Below are positions 1 through 8,318 of a stretch of 38,059 nucleotides of DNA, piece by piece. This stretch comes from JBFGJY01 sp041576975 (GTDB lineage: Bacteria > Pseudomonadota > Gammaproteobacteria > UBA4575). The translations under genes were made by a program, and so were the position numbers. A model generated the notes under the pieces. It saw only the letters and a list, made by a program, of their open reading frames with translations. It was not told the DNA's origin and made no database searches. Position 1 is the stretch's first letter. Each line of letters opens with the position of its first letter. The stretch is from the NCBI GenBank assembly GCA_041576975.1, contig JBFGJY010000020.1, positions 1-38,059 on the forward strand, read 5' to 3'.

Positions 1-2
1 TT

Positions 3-788
3 ATATTTGATTGGCATGCCACTTTGGTGGACACACATGATGCAATGTATTACGCCATAGATGATGTATTACCAAAACTAGAGGAACTTGGACTAATTAA
101 TCAGTTAATTAAGTTAGAAGACAGCAAGACAATAGATGATGCCAAGCTTGTTAAGTACGTAAAAGAAAACAAAAAGCTTCATCCTAAAATAAAAGAAGCA
201 CGCAAAATCTCTCGAACGGACATTTTTGAGGTTTTATTTGGAGGTAATGAACAGGCTAAAAAGACAGCACATCGGGCTTTCGATGCTGCTTATAAGAACT
301 ATTTTGGACTAGTTACGCCTTTAGAGGAAAGATTTGAATCAGTACTGCTTGAATTAATATCTATGGAATTATTGCTAGCTGTAGTAACAAATAGAAATCG
401 TGAGTTTTTAGCGCATGAAATTACATGCGTTGGTGGCTCAGATTGGACACATATTTTCGATTCTATTGTGTGCGGAGATGATGTGGAGAACCGTAAACCT
501 GAACCCGACTTAATTCTGAAAACACTAAGTAATTTGAAAATTGAGCCTAGCTCTAGCGTTTGGTATGTCGGAGATAGCACAACAGATGTTATAGCTGCCA
601 AAAAAGCTAATGTAACAGCAGTTTTTTATAATGGTGCAGGATGGGACCAAGAATGGATAAATAAAATTTTCCCCGGAACTACTAAACATCCATATCAACC
701 CGATACTGTAGTAAATAACAGTCTTGAATTATTGGGTCTTGCAAAAAAATTCATGGAAAAATCCAGTATGTTTGAGACATCATCTTAA
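3..788 (+). CDS. HAD-family hydrolase, 5' end missing
   Basis: The frame is open to the left edge, so the true start lies outside the window. The TTG at 24 is not the start, because codons 3-23 encode IFDWHAT, which runs into LVDTHD and forms HAD motif I (nucleophile Asp in DWHATLVD). Other HAD motifs are visible: VVTNRN (motif II), the Lys of NRKPEPD (motif III) and VGDSTTDV (motif IV). A helical cap of about 100 residues lies between motifs I and II, as in phosphoglycolate-phosphatase-like C1-cap enzymes. The substrate cannot be read from sequence. The gene is co-oriented with, and 90 bp upstream of, a second HAD phosphatase acting on sugar-phosphoglycerates, so a related role is possible but unproven. 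Confidence 0.85.
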   Translation: MFDWHATLVDTHDAMYYAIDDVLPKLEELGLINQLIKLEDSKTIDDAKLVKYVKENKKLHPKIKEARKISRTDIFEVLFGGNEQAKKTAHRAFDAAYKNYFGLVTPLEERFESVLLELISMELLLAVVTNRNREFLAHEITCVGGSDWTHIFDSIVCGDDVENRKPEPDLILKTLSNLKIEPSSSVWYVGDSTTDVIAAKKANVTAVFYNGAGWDQEWINKIFPGTTKHPYQPDTVVNNSLELLGLAKKFMEKSSMFETSS

Positions 789-877
789 AAGTAACTGACA
801 ATGCAATTTAATCTTAGATACATCTATTCGTTATCATAAAAGCTAACATACCTCTTAAAAACAACAAGAACGTTCAC

Positions 878-1684
878 ATGAGTGTATTAATCGTTATCTT
901 TACAGATCTGGATGGGACATTGCTAGATCACAACAACTATACTTTTGAACCTGCAACCCGCTGTTTAGAGTTTATTCGCACACGTAATATTCAGTTAATC
1001 TTTACAAGCAGTAAAACTGCAATTGAAATTGAAGATTTATGTGTGCGTACGAATTTATATCACCCGTACATTGCTGAGAATGGGGGTTTACTTTCAATTC
1101 CAAATAACTATTTTTCTACTAAGCCATCATCATCATCAACATATGATAAAAAGTTAATTGGACAATCTCGTAAGGATATAAATTCAGTTCTACAAGATTT
1201 ATCCAAATGTTATAAGTTCAAATTTTTAAACGATATGACAATTAAAGAGATCATGGATGTTACTGGGTTGAATAAAAAACAAGCATACTACTCAAATCAG
1301 CGTGAGTGTTCCGAACCAATTCTTTGGCAAGACAGCCAAGATGTACTCCAGGCTTTTTCTAAGCACCTTGAAAATTACAATTTACAATTGTTAAGTGGTG
1401 GTCGATTTCATCATGTTATGGGAAAACATGATAAAGCCACAACAATGTCACTGCTATTAAAATGTTTTCAAAAGCATTTTGATAAAAATACATTGTCTAT
1501 CGCATTAGGAGACAGTCCGAATGATTTTAAGATGTTAAGAGCCGCTGATTATGGAATTGTTATTCCAAATCCTGGTGCACCAAAACAGTGCCTAGATAAT
1601 ACTGATCATCTCATTTATGCTACTAGCGCTGGTCCTCAAGGATGGAACGACTCACTTATAGATTTACTTAAGGAATTAGTTTAA
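878..1684 (+). CDS. Mannosyl/glucosyl-3-phosphoglycerate phosphatase (HAD, Cof-like)
   Basis: This 268-residue HAD phosphatase matches the mannosyl-3-phosphoglycerate phosphatase family. Motif I is DLDGT at residues 10-14, motif II is in FTSSKT, and motif IV is GDSPNDF. Family signatures include ECSEP followed by ILWQDS, and SGGRFHHVMGKHDKA, which binds the sugar-phosphoglycerate. Such enzymes dephosphorylate mannosyl- or glucosyl-3-phosphoglycerate to the compatible solute mannosyl- or glucosylglycerate. The next gene is a glucosyl-3-phosphoglycerate synthase relative whose ATG overlaps this stop by one base, so glucosyl-3-phosphoglycerate is the likelier substrate. No strong Shine-Dalgarno precedes the ATG. 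The family is clear; the sugar is inferred from context. Confidence 0.85.
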   Translation: MSVLIVIFTDLDGTLLDHNNYTFEPATRCLEFIRTRNIQLIFTSSKTAIEIEDLCVRTNLYHPYIAENGGLLSIPNNYFSTKPSSSSTYDKKLIGQSRKDINSVLQDLSKCYKFKFLNDMTIKEIMDVTGLNKKQAYYSNQRECSEPILWQDSQDVLQAFSKHLENYNLQLLSGGRFHHVMGKHDKATTMSLLLKCFQKHFDKNTLSIALGDSPNDFKMLRAADYGIVIPNPGAPKQCLDNTDHLIYATSAGPQGWNDSLIDLLKELV

Positions 1685-2364
1685 TGACAGATTTTTTTCA
1701 AAACGGCGTAAATGCATCCTTACACAATCTAACCAATCGAGATACTGAATCACTGGAAGCAGAACGCAATGAATGGAGCACAAAACGCCCCATGCCATTG
1801 ATACTTCCATGTCTATATTCTGAGCTTCAGGGACCTGCATTAGGCAATATTGTTAAACATTTATCTCGAGCTTCGTATCTCTCCGAAATTATCATCGGGC
1901 TTGATGCTGCAAATAATGATGAGTTTCATCACGCAAAAGAGTTTTTTAGTGAGTTACCACAGCATCATGTGATTTTATGGAATGACGGGCCAAAATTACG
2001 GGAAATTGACCAGGCTATTCATGACCATAGCTTGGCACCTAGTGAAGCCGGCAAAGGTCGAAATGTTTGGTACTGTCTTGGTTATTTTCTAGCATCAGGT
2101 AAATCAAAAGCAGTAGCCCTGCACGACTGTGATATCTTGACATATGATCGAAGTATTCCTGCGAAATTGCTTTACCCTGTAATACATCCCACATTCAATT
2201 ATGTTTTCTGCAAAGGCTATTACTATAGAGCTAATGATCAACAATTCTCGGGTCGTGTCTCAAGATTATTGGTGTTGCCCCTCCTTACAGCATTGAAACA
2301 GGCCATAGAACCTCTTGATTATTTAGACTTTTTAGGAAGTTTTCGTTATGTACTTAAATTGTAA
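1684..2364 (+). CDS. gpgS: Glucosyl-3-phosphoglycerate synthase, C-terminally truncated
   Basis: The 226 residues match the N-terminal, nucleotide-sugar-binding half of GpgS-type glycosyltransferases, which transfer glucose from NDP-glucose to 3-phosphoglycerate. Visible landmarks are LPCLYSEL near residue 40, EIIIGLDAA, the loop SEAGKGRNVW and the metal-binding HDCDI motif. The match ends at FLGSFRY, where the family continues with a PLAGEF-type motif and well over 100 more residues. Here only VLKL and a stop follow, and the next gene starts 30 bp later. The missing part is not present in any frame nearby, so this looks like a deletion rather than a simple frameshift. It is translationally coupled to the phosphatase upstream. 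Whether the shortened protein is active is doubtful. Confidence 0.75.
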   Translation: MTDFFQNGVNASLHNLTNRDTESLEAERNEWSTKRPMPLILPCLYSELQGPALGNIVKHLSRASYLSEIIIGLDAANNDEFHHAKEFFSELPQHHVILWNDGPKLREIDQAIHDHSLAPSEAGKGRNVWYCLGYFLASGKSKAVALHDCDILTYDRSIPAKLLYPVIHPTFNYVFCKGYYYRANDQQFSGRVSRLLVLPLLTALKQAIEPLDYLDFLGSFRYVLKL

Positions 2365-2394
2365 CAATACCAACATAAGGTCTAAAATATAGCA

Positions 2395-2922
2395 ATGGCT
2401 ATTCAAGAATCAGAAGGTGTACGAATCAGCCAGTCTGTTGCCATTTTAATCGACGGCAACAATATTGAGCGCAGTATCCATACTGAAACGGGGGATACAA
2501 ATACTATGCTCAATTTCGATACTTTAATTCCAAAACTACTAGATAATAGAGGTCTGAGCCGGCTTATTTATTTTCGAGAAGGAAAACAAATTTCACAAAA
2601 ACTACAGGAACGTTTGCATGATTTTTATCATGGCTCAGTTCGTCCGTGTCATAAAAGCGCAGATATTCCACTAACTATCAAAGCTACACAAGTGGCGAGT
2701 AAAGTCGATACCATTATCATAATGTCGGGCGATTCAGACTTTATTGAATTAGTAAGCCATCTAAAGTCCGAAGGGGTAAGAGTCGAAATTGCTGCAGTAC
2801 CCAGTACAACTTCAAAACTGTTAATTGATGAAGCCGACCATTTTCACGAATTAACAAAAGAGCATTGGTTTACTCTTACACCAAAACGCACAAAACGAAA
2901 ATCCTCATCTAAAATTTCTTAA
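2395..2922 (+). CDS. NYN domain protein (LabA/DUF88-type, PIN-like)
   Basis: This 175-residue protein carries the NYN/PIN-like fold: VAILIDGNNIE at residues 15-25 with the first acidic residue D20, DIPLTIKAT near 90-97, and DTIIIMSGDSDF at 105-116 with the acidic cluster. VRVEIAAVP and a C-terminal LIDEADHFHEL are also typical of LabA-like proteins. The family is predicted to contain metal-dependent ribonucleases; the target is unknown. The basic tail (KRTKRKSSSK) could bind nucleic acid. It lies 30 bp after the truncated gpgS on the same strand, so it may be co-transcribed, although its function has no evident link to solute synthesis. Confidence 0.85.
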   Translation: MAIQESEGVRISQSVAILIDGNNIERSIHTETGDTNTMLNFDTLIPKLLDNRGLSRLIYFREGKQISQKLQERLHDFYHGSVRPCHKSADIPLTIKATQVASKVDTIIIMSGDSDFIELVSHLKSEGVRVEIAAVPSTTSKLLIDEADHFHELTKEHWFTLTPKRTKRKSSSKIS

Positions 2923-2945
2923 AATTCGTCATGATTTAAATCTTT

Positions 2946-3332
2946 TTATTCTGGCTCACCCTGCCAAAGCATTTCATAACCTATTTCATATGCTTCACTT
3001 GCGTATTCCCCTAACGCATCAAACTTTTCTTTAAAAGTTTTATCTGCATGAGATTGTTCATGTTGCTCAAAAGACTGCCAATACGTCACAATTGCTACAT
3101 GATCTTCAGTTTGCTTTTTTGATGCTATTGAACCTTCGTCAGAGATAAAACCAGAGAATTTATATACCTGCCCTCCAATAAATCCGCCTTTATCATCACC
3201 ATAGATATTCTTAACGACGTTGCACATTTCCCCCAAAGCAAGCTCTACATCCTCTACTGCTACACCTTCTTTTAATTTGACAACGTTGTATAACATTACA
3301 CATCCAAATGGAATGTTTAGTGGATTGAACAT
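2946..3332 (-). CDS. Hypothetical small protein, possible dimeric alpha/beta-barrel (ABM-like)
   Basis: The 128-residue product has no signal peptide. An early beta strand (VMLYNVVKLKEG), a helix with ALGEMCNVVKNIYG, and a later strand plus helix (HVAIVTYWQSFEQHEQSHAD) resemble antibiotic-biosynthesis-monooxygenase-like ferredoxin-fold barrels, where WxSxExxxxH motifs are common. I do not recognise a specific function. The start is supported by AAGGAG about 7 bases before the ATG. It is convergent with the NYN gene (23 bp gap) and downstream of srkA, separated from it by a strong AT-rich hairpin. Confidence 0.7.
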   Translation of the reverse strand: MFNPLNIPFGCVMLYNVVKLKEGVAVEDVELALGEMCNVVKNIYGDDKGGFIGGQVYKFSGFISDEGSIASKKQTEDHVAIVTYWQSFEQHEQSHADKTFKEKFDALGEYASEAYEIGYEMLWQGEPE

Positions 3333-3403
3333 TATATACTCCTTATTTATTTAAAATATTAACTGCCTATTTTAATTTCTTAAATTATCGATTTTTATAA
3401 ATA

Positions 3404-3431
3404 CTGAATATATAAACTTATATATATTCAG
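3404..3431 (-). terminator. Perfect 11-bp hairpin, possible srkA terminator
   Basis: CTGAATATATA at 3404-3414 pairs exactly with TATATATTCAG at 3421-3431 around a 6-base loop. It lies 35 bp downstream of the srkA stop on the minus strand and is followed there by TATTTATAAAAA. The stem is AT-rich and the U-tract is imperfect, so termination is plausible but not certain. Confidence 0.45.
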
Positions 3432-3465
3432 ATGGAATTATCTAATTTTCAATAACGTTCTTTAC

Positions 3466-4452
3466 TTAAAAAATGCTCAATGCGGGTTCATTTAGCTCAC
3501 CCAATTGTTCACGCAAATCTAGTATGTGTTGTTCCCAATATTGAATTGTATTAAACCAAGGAAATGCATGTGGAAATGCTGGATCATCCCACCGTCTGGC
3601 TAGCCAGGCGCTGAAATACATTATCCTTAATGTCCTTAATGCCTCAATGTACTTGAGCTGAGGCAGTGGAAACTCTGCAAATTCATTATAACCTTCCATG
3701 ATTTCACTTAGCTGTGTAGTTTGCAGTACACGATCTCCAGATAGTAGCATCCATATATCTTGTATGGCTGGTGCCATTCGTGCATCGTCAAAATCAATAA
3801 AATGAGGCGCATCATCTCGCCATAGAATATTTCCAATGTGGCAATCCCCATGCACTCGAATATATTCTGAATTCTTTATATCAACATATATTCCATCGAT
3901 AATTTTTAGAATTTCAACGACAAGTGCATCATAAGATGCTCGAATATGCTCTGGGATAAATTGATCCCTTATTAATAGTGCACTTTCATGACCGTAATGT
4001 TTACACGTTATTGCTGGACGATATTGAAAAGCACGGGCAGCACCAACACCATGCATGCGTCCCAAGAAACGCCCTAAAGTAAATAAATTATCTAGATTGT
4101 CTAACTCTGGTGCATGCCCACCTTTCCTTGGGTAAAGGGCAACTCGAAATTTATCGTGATTAAATAGAGTTTTACCATTTATACACAATGGTGAAACAAC
4201 AGGTAATTCTTGTTCTGCTAATTCAATACTAAACTGATGCTCTTCAAGAATTTGTTCATCTGCCCAACGTTGAGGACGATAAAATTTTGCAATTAGTGGC
4301 TCATTATCTTCTAGGCCAACTTGATAAACACGATTCTCATAACTATTTAACGCTAGTATTCGACCATCACAAATATAACCTTGGCTTTCTACTGCATTTA
4401 GAATGAAATCTGGAGTGAGGTCTTCAAAAGGGTGAGCAGTCTGAATTTTCAT
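3466..4452 (-). CDS. srkA: Stress response kinase A (YihE/SrkA, APH-like Ser/Thr kinase)
   Basis: The 328-residue product matches the SrkA family at full length. N-terminal markers are YENRVYQVGLED and the lysine-containing LIAKFYRP. The phosphotransferase site is HGDCHIGN at residues 201-208 and IDFDDARM from 219. In Enterobacteria SrkA is a cytoplasmic Ser/Thr kinase of Cpx and envelope-stress responses that counteracts programmed death. The ATG at 4452 is preferred over an in-frame TTG 12 bases upstream, because the family begins near this point. It follows a small unknown gene by 25 bp and RapA before that, all on the minus strand. E. coli srkA sits next to dsbA; that neighbour is absent here. 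Confidence 0.9.
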   Translation of the reverse strand: MKIQTAHPFEDLTPDFILNAVESQGYICDGRILALNSYENRVYQVGLEDNEPLIAKFYRPQRWADEQILEEHQFSIELAEQELPVVSPLCINGKTLFNHDKFRVALYPRKGGHAPELDNLDNLFTLGRFLGRMHGVGAARAFQYRPAITCKHYGHESALLIRDQFIPEHIRASYDALVVEILKIIDGIYVDIKNSEYIRVHGDCHIGNILWRDDAPHFIDFDDARMAPAIQDIWMLLSGDRVLQTTQLSEIMEGYNEFAEFPLPQLKYIEALRTLRIMYFSAWLARRWDDPAFPHAFPWFNTIQYWEQHILDLREQLGELNEPALSIF

Positions 4453-4477
4453 GCATTCATACAATCTGTTGTTGTGC

Positions 4478-4852
4478 TTATAGTAATGCTTCTAATAATG
4501 ATTTAATATTTTTATCACCAGACTGCCATTGAATAACGGCTTTTCTACCTGAACTTAAACATTTTTCACCGAATTCTTGCTGCGCAAATTCATCGCGTGT
4601 TCGCCTCACAATGCTATCTGCCTGGTCGTGGCTTAAGCCTCCCATGATTAAATACTTTTCGTAAACTTTATCTTTATAAACTTTGTGTGTAGTGGTAAGT
4701 TCGCTGATAACTCCATACGTGAAAACCGAAATCTTTTTTCTGCTATCTCTAGCTTTATTTGGATCCGGAATAGGCAGATCTTTTGTAGCATCCTGCATAA
4801 TACTATGTACTTTATTACACATTTCTACTGTTTCTTGATCATCACTAACCAT
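4478..4852 (-). CDS. Hypothetical protein between rapA and srkA
   Basis: This 124-residue, probably cytoplasmic protein is mostly helical and charged. The start is taken as the ATG at 4852; a TTG two codons earlier is also open. I do not recognise a family. Noticeable segments are SHDQADSIVRRTRDEFAQQE, a helix rich in charged residues, and a C-terminus ending in SLLEALL. It starts 9 bp after the rapA stop and ends 25 bp before srkA, so the three genes probably form one transcript. No Shine-Dalgarno is obvious, which would fit translational coupling to rapA. Confidence 0.65.
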   Translation of the reverse strand: MVSDDQETVEMCNKVHSIMQDATKDLPIPDPNKARDSRKKISVFTYGVISELTTTHKVYKDKVYEKYLIMGGLSHDQADSIVRRTRDEFAQQEFGEKCLSSGRKAVIQWQSGDKNIKSLLEALL

Positions 4853-4861
4853 ATGCAACTT

Positions 4862-7747
4862 TTATTGTCTAGCAACTGCAACTCTAATGGCATCTAATTT
4901 TAGCTGTGCTTGTTGCATGTATTCTTGAATTTGAATAGTTGTCGACTTTAAATAGTCTATCTCTTCTTTTCTAATGTTTGGATTAACTTTCGATAATGCA
5001 ACAAGACGTTCGAGCTCAGAAGATTGAATCGCTTGCATCTTTTGTATACCTGTTTTTATAACATCATCTCGCACAATTGCAGCAATAGTCTCTGCATATG
5101 TTATTAACTCAGTTATGTGTTTGCGTGCATGACGTATTATATTTTGTCCAACAGCATTCTTAACTCGTTTAGCTAAACGATTCATATGTTCAATAGTTAA
5201 TACTTTACTTAAATCATTTCGCTTTTGGTCGGTTACCACACGAATTAATGTTTGTGGTAAATAACGATGTATCTGCAATTGTTTAGGTGCCGTACAATGA
5301 ATAGTGAAAATTCCTTCAAGCAACAGAGTACCTGGCTTTAGTGACTGGAGATTTATTGTACATAAAGTAGCATTTCCAAAATCACCAGATAATATTAAAT
5401 CCATTGCCCCAGTCACCATTGGATGCTCCCAGGTGTGAAATTGCATATCTTCTCGAACCAATGCCTTAGCTCGATCATATGTGGCAGTCAGCCCACCATC
5501 TGGCAGTCCTGGAAAATTGTGACCATGCATATGATCCCCCGGCTGTATAACTACACTATGAGCACTGTGATATTGCTGCTCTACGCCAAACTCATCACAA
5601 ACACGCTCCATATAATCTACCAGCTCTAGCTGATTGCTTGCATCTAAAATACTCTCCACCACTTCAGCGGCTATACGTGGGTTACATGAATTCAGTTCTA
5701 AAAGCCTATCTCTACCTTGTTGTAAAACTTTCAGCAATTCTTCTGATTTCTTGCGCGTATCTTCAATTAATGACTCAAAACTTTCGGCATCTTGTTGATT
5801 TGACAGACACTGCAGTAAACGCTGCGAAAATACTTGATAAATACTCTGCCCTATTGAACAAACTTGTTGAAATGCATTTAACCCTTCATCATACCAACGT
5901 AGCAATTTTTCCTGCGCACCTGCTGCATAATGGGGCACATGGATCTGCACCGTGTACATTTGACCAATGCGATCTAATCTTCCAATACGCTGCTCAAGCA
6001 AATCTGGATTTAAAGGTAAATCAAATAGCACTAGGTGGTGTGCAAATTGAAAGTTGCGTCCTTCGCTGCCTATCTCTGAACAGATAAGTACTTGAGCACC
6101 ATCATCATCTTCTGCAAAATATGCGGCCGCACGATCCCTAGCAATCAAATCCAATCCTTCATGAAAGACCGCCGAACGTATGGCATGTTGTATACGTAAA
6201 TATTCTTCTAAAGCTTTAGCCGTGCTTGCTAACGCGCAGATTACTAAAACTTTTTCGTCACGATGTGTAAGCACCCATGTTGCAAGCCACTCTACTCTTG
6301 GATCAACATCCCACCAGGTTTGATCTAATAGAATTTCTGGACATAGTAACGAGACAAGCCCTTCCTCCGCTTCGATCTGGGTAATTTCTTTATCAACTAC
6401 TTGTGCATATTGATCTGGAGTTTCCAGCGAATACGTATGTAATTGGCGTTGTGGAAATCCTTCCACTGCATCTCGTGTATTTCGAAACAATACTCTTCCC
6501 GTTCCATGTCTATCCAAAATATTTTTAATTAATTTATCAATGGCATGTTTCGCATTATCTCCTTCTAATAACAATTTAAGCTCATGAATTGCCTCATCAC
6601 CAAGATAGTGCGCTATTTCGTTTAACAAGTTTGTATCATTGTGTAAGTTTTCTTCAGCATTAGCTGCAAGGAGTTTTTGCACCAGTGCATTAATTGGTTG
6701 ATAGCTTTCTTCTTCCTCTCTGAATTTTTGTAAATTATAGTATCGATCAGGATCCAGAAGACGCAATCGAGCGAAATGTCCATCAATACCTAATTGTTCT
6801 GGAGTGGCAGTAAGCAATAACAAACCAGGAATCTGTCGCGCTAAGGCTTCAATACAAGCATATGCCGCGCTCACCTCGGTTTCTGTCCAGCTCAAATGGT
6901 GAGCTTCGTCAACGATTAAAAAATCCCAATTTACTGCTAGTGCTTGTGTATGACGCTGACTATTTATTAACCATGATAGCGCGCATAAAATGCACTGAGC
7001 GCTATCAAATGGATTACCATGTTCTGCGCCTTCTAGCGCCACGCATCGCTCTTCATCTAAAATTGTAAATTGCAAATTAAACCGCCGTGACATTTCTACC
7101 AACCATTGGTGTACCAAGCTATCAGGAACAACAATGAGCACTCGACTTGCGGCTCCGGTTATAATCTGCTGGTGTAATATCAAACCAGCTTCAATAGTCT
7201 TGCCGAGACCATACTCATCTGCCAGTAATACTCTTGGGGCATGTCTTCGTGCAACTTGATAGGCAATGTAAAGTTGATGAGGGAGCAGTTGTACTCGTGG
7301 GCCAAGCAAACCATAGCTGGGTGATTGCTGCAAACGACGCAAATGATGAAGCGTCTCAACACGTAACTGAAAACTGCTAATCTTATCGATTTGTCCCGCA
7401 AACAATCGGTCTTGTGGTCGACTAAATTGAACAAAGCTCTCAAGATCAATTTCCTCTAGACTAATTAGGTTTCCATCACTATCTGTACCTTCATATATTA
7501 AATATCCACCTTGCTCATGTATCTTTGATATCGTAAGACTCACACCGTCAGCACTACTGACATTTTCTCCAACTGTATAATGGACACGACTCAATGGGGC
7601 GTTATCCATTGCATAGGTACGCCGCTCTCCTACTGCTGGAAAACTGACAGTTACACGGCGGTTAGCCGTGTCCATTACAATTCCAAGCCCTAGCTCAGAT
7701 TCCGTGTTACTCACCCAACGCTGGCCGGGTATAAATTGAATATCCAT
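4862..7747 (-). CDS. rapA: RNA polymerase-associated protein RapA (Swi2/Snf2 ATPase)
   Basis: The 961-residue length is close to the E. coli protein (968). N-terminal Tudor-like domains (FIPGQRWVSNTESELGLG at residues 5-22) precede the ATPase. Walker A is DEYGLGKT at 177-184, with Tyr where Val is usual, and the DEAHH box is at 280-284. The C-terminal helicase lobe carries SEIGSEGRNFQFA and LEQRIGRLDRIGQ. RapA binds core RNA polymerase and recycles stalled or post-termination complexes using ATP hydrolysis. It is preceded by a 55-residue gene on the same strand and followed by an unknown gene and srkA. Identification is secure. Confidence 0.97.
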   Translation of the reverse strand: MDIQFIPGQRWVSNTESELGLGIVMDTANRRVTVSFPAVGERRTYAMDNAPLSRVHYTVGENVSSADGVSLTISKIHEQGGYLIYEGTDSDGNLISLEEIDLESFVQFSRPQDRLFAGQIDKISSFQLRVETLHHLRRLQQSPSYGLLGPRVQLLPHQLYIAYQVARRHAPRVLLADEYGLGKTIEAGLILHQQIITGAASRVLIVVPDSLVHQWLVEMSRRFNLQFTILDEERCVALEGAEHGNPFDSAQCILCALSWLINSQRHTQALAVNWDFLIVDEAHHLSWTETEVSAAYACIEALARQIPGLLLLTATPEQLGIDGHFARLRLLDPDRYYNLQKFREEEESYQPINALVQKLLAANAEENLHNDTNLLNEIAHYLGDEAIHELKLLLEGDNAKHAIDKLIKNILDRHGTGRVLFRNTRDAVEGFPQRQLHTYSLETPDQYAQVVDKEITQIEAEEGLVSLLCPEILLDQTWWDVDPRVEWLATWVLTHRDEKVLVICALASTAKALEEYLRIQHAIRSAVFHEGLDLIARDRAAAYFAEDDDGAQVLICSEIGSEGRNFQFAHHLVLFDLPLNPDLLEQRIGRLDRIGQMYTVQIHVPHYAAGAQEKLLRWYDEGLNAFQQVCSIGQSIYQVFSQRLLQCLSNQQDAESFESLIEDTRKKSEELLKVLQQGRDRLLELNSCNPRIAAEVVESILDASNQLELVDYMERVCDEFGVEQQYHSAHSVVIQPGDHMHGHNFPGLPDGGLTATYDRAKALVREDMQFHTWEHPMVTGAMDLILSGDFGNATLCTINLQSLKPGTLLLEGIFTIHCTAPKQLQIHRYLPQTLIRVVTDQKRNDLSKVLTIEHMNRLAKRVKNAVGQNIIRHARKHITELITYAETIAAIVRDDVIKTGIQKMQAIQSSELERLVALSKVNPNIRKEEIDYLKSTTIQIQEYMQQAQLKLDAIRVAVARQ

Positions 7748-7925
7748 TAATTTTTAAATCTTTAAGATATTGAGTTTGACCACTTGAATGGTCTTTAGAG
7801 GATAAGAGTATGTATAAAAACTTATATTGAATAAATTATTCAATACGGCTTATCGCTTAATTTAAAAACTTAGCTTAGTGACAATAAGAAGTCATATGAA
7901 TCGAAATAATTAACGCAATGATGGC

Positions 7926-7951
7926 ATACTTTTCGAGAACCTGAAAAGTAT
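7926..7951. other. Perfect 9-bp hairpin upstream of rapA
   Basis: ATACTTTTC at 7926-7934 pairs exactly with GAAAAGTAT at 7943-7951 around an 8-base loop. It lies between the stop of the small 55-residue gene and rapA, about 180 bp ahead of the rapA start. No U-run follows on the minus strand, so it may be an mRNA processing or regulatory hairpin rather than a terminator. Confidence 0.35.
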
Positions 7952-7978
7952 TAGTCAGAAACTACAGGATAGAGAGAA

Positions 7979-8146
7979 TTATTGATTAGAAATTGCTTCG
8001 TAAAACTGCTTTTCTGAGATCTCATTGCGATCAAAATAGAGCTTAAACAGTTGTTTAGCACGCTTATCATTATTCACAATCTTTTTTAAAAACGAGCGCA
8101 TTAACTGTGTCTTTTCGCTGACCTGTTTGCGGGTATTTAGCGCCAT
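7979..8146 (-). CDS. Small hypothetical protein (55 aa) upstream of rapA
   Basis: An ATG at 8146 on the minus strand opens 55 codons ending in TAA at 7979-7981. AAGGAG lies 8 bases before the ATG, the best ribosome site in this part of the window. The product is basic and helical: it starts MALNTRKQVSEKTQ, continues through FLKKIVNNDKRAKQLF and ends EISEKQFYEAISNQ. There is no signal peptide or membrane segment. I do not recognise a family. The gene is 231 bp upstream of rapA on the same strand. The ribosome site and protein-like composition make it likely to be real. Confidence 0.65.
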   Translation of the reverse strand: MALNTRKQVSEKTQLMRSFLKKIVNNDKRAKQLFKLYFDRNEISEKQFYEAISNQ

Positions 8147-8154
8147 TACTCAAA

Positions 8155-8160
8155 CTCCTT
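8155..8160 (-). promoter_or_regulatory. Shine-Dalgarno AAGGAG for the 55-aa gene
   Basis: The minus-strand AAGGAG sits 8 bases ahead of the ATG at 8146 and decides both the start and the reality of this short gene. Confidence 0.65.
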
Positions 8161-8318
8161 TTGAGCAATCAATGATGAGTGCGCCAAATTACTATGATTT
8201 AGCGCAAACCATAAGCCCTGCTATGTGCTAATGGGCAGAAAATGCCGACCAAACGCTAACAAATATGCTATTAAATTGAAGAGCTTAAAAAGCTATAAGC
8301 AAAGAAAACTCTTTCTCA

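Noticed and set aside
5638..6087. 149-codon plus-strand open frame inside rapA
   Set aside because: It is antisense to strongly conserved RapA helicase sequence, and its translation has no domain or ribosome site.
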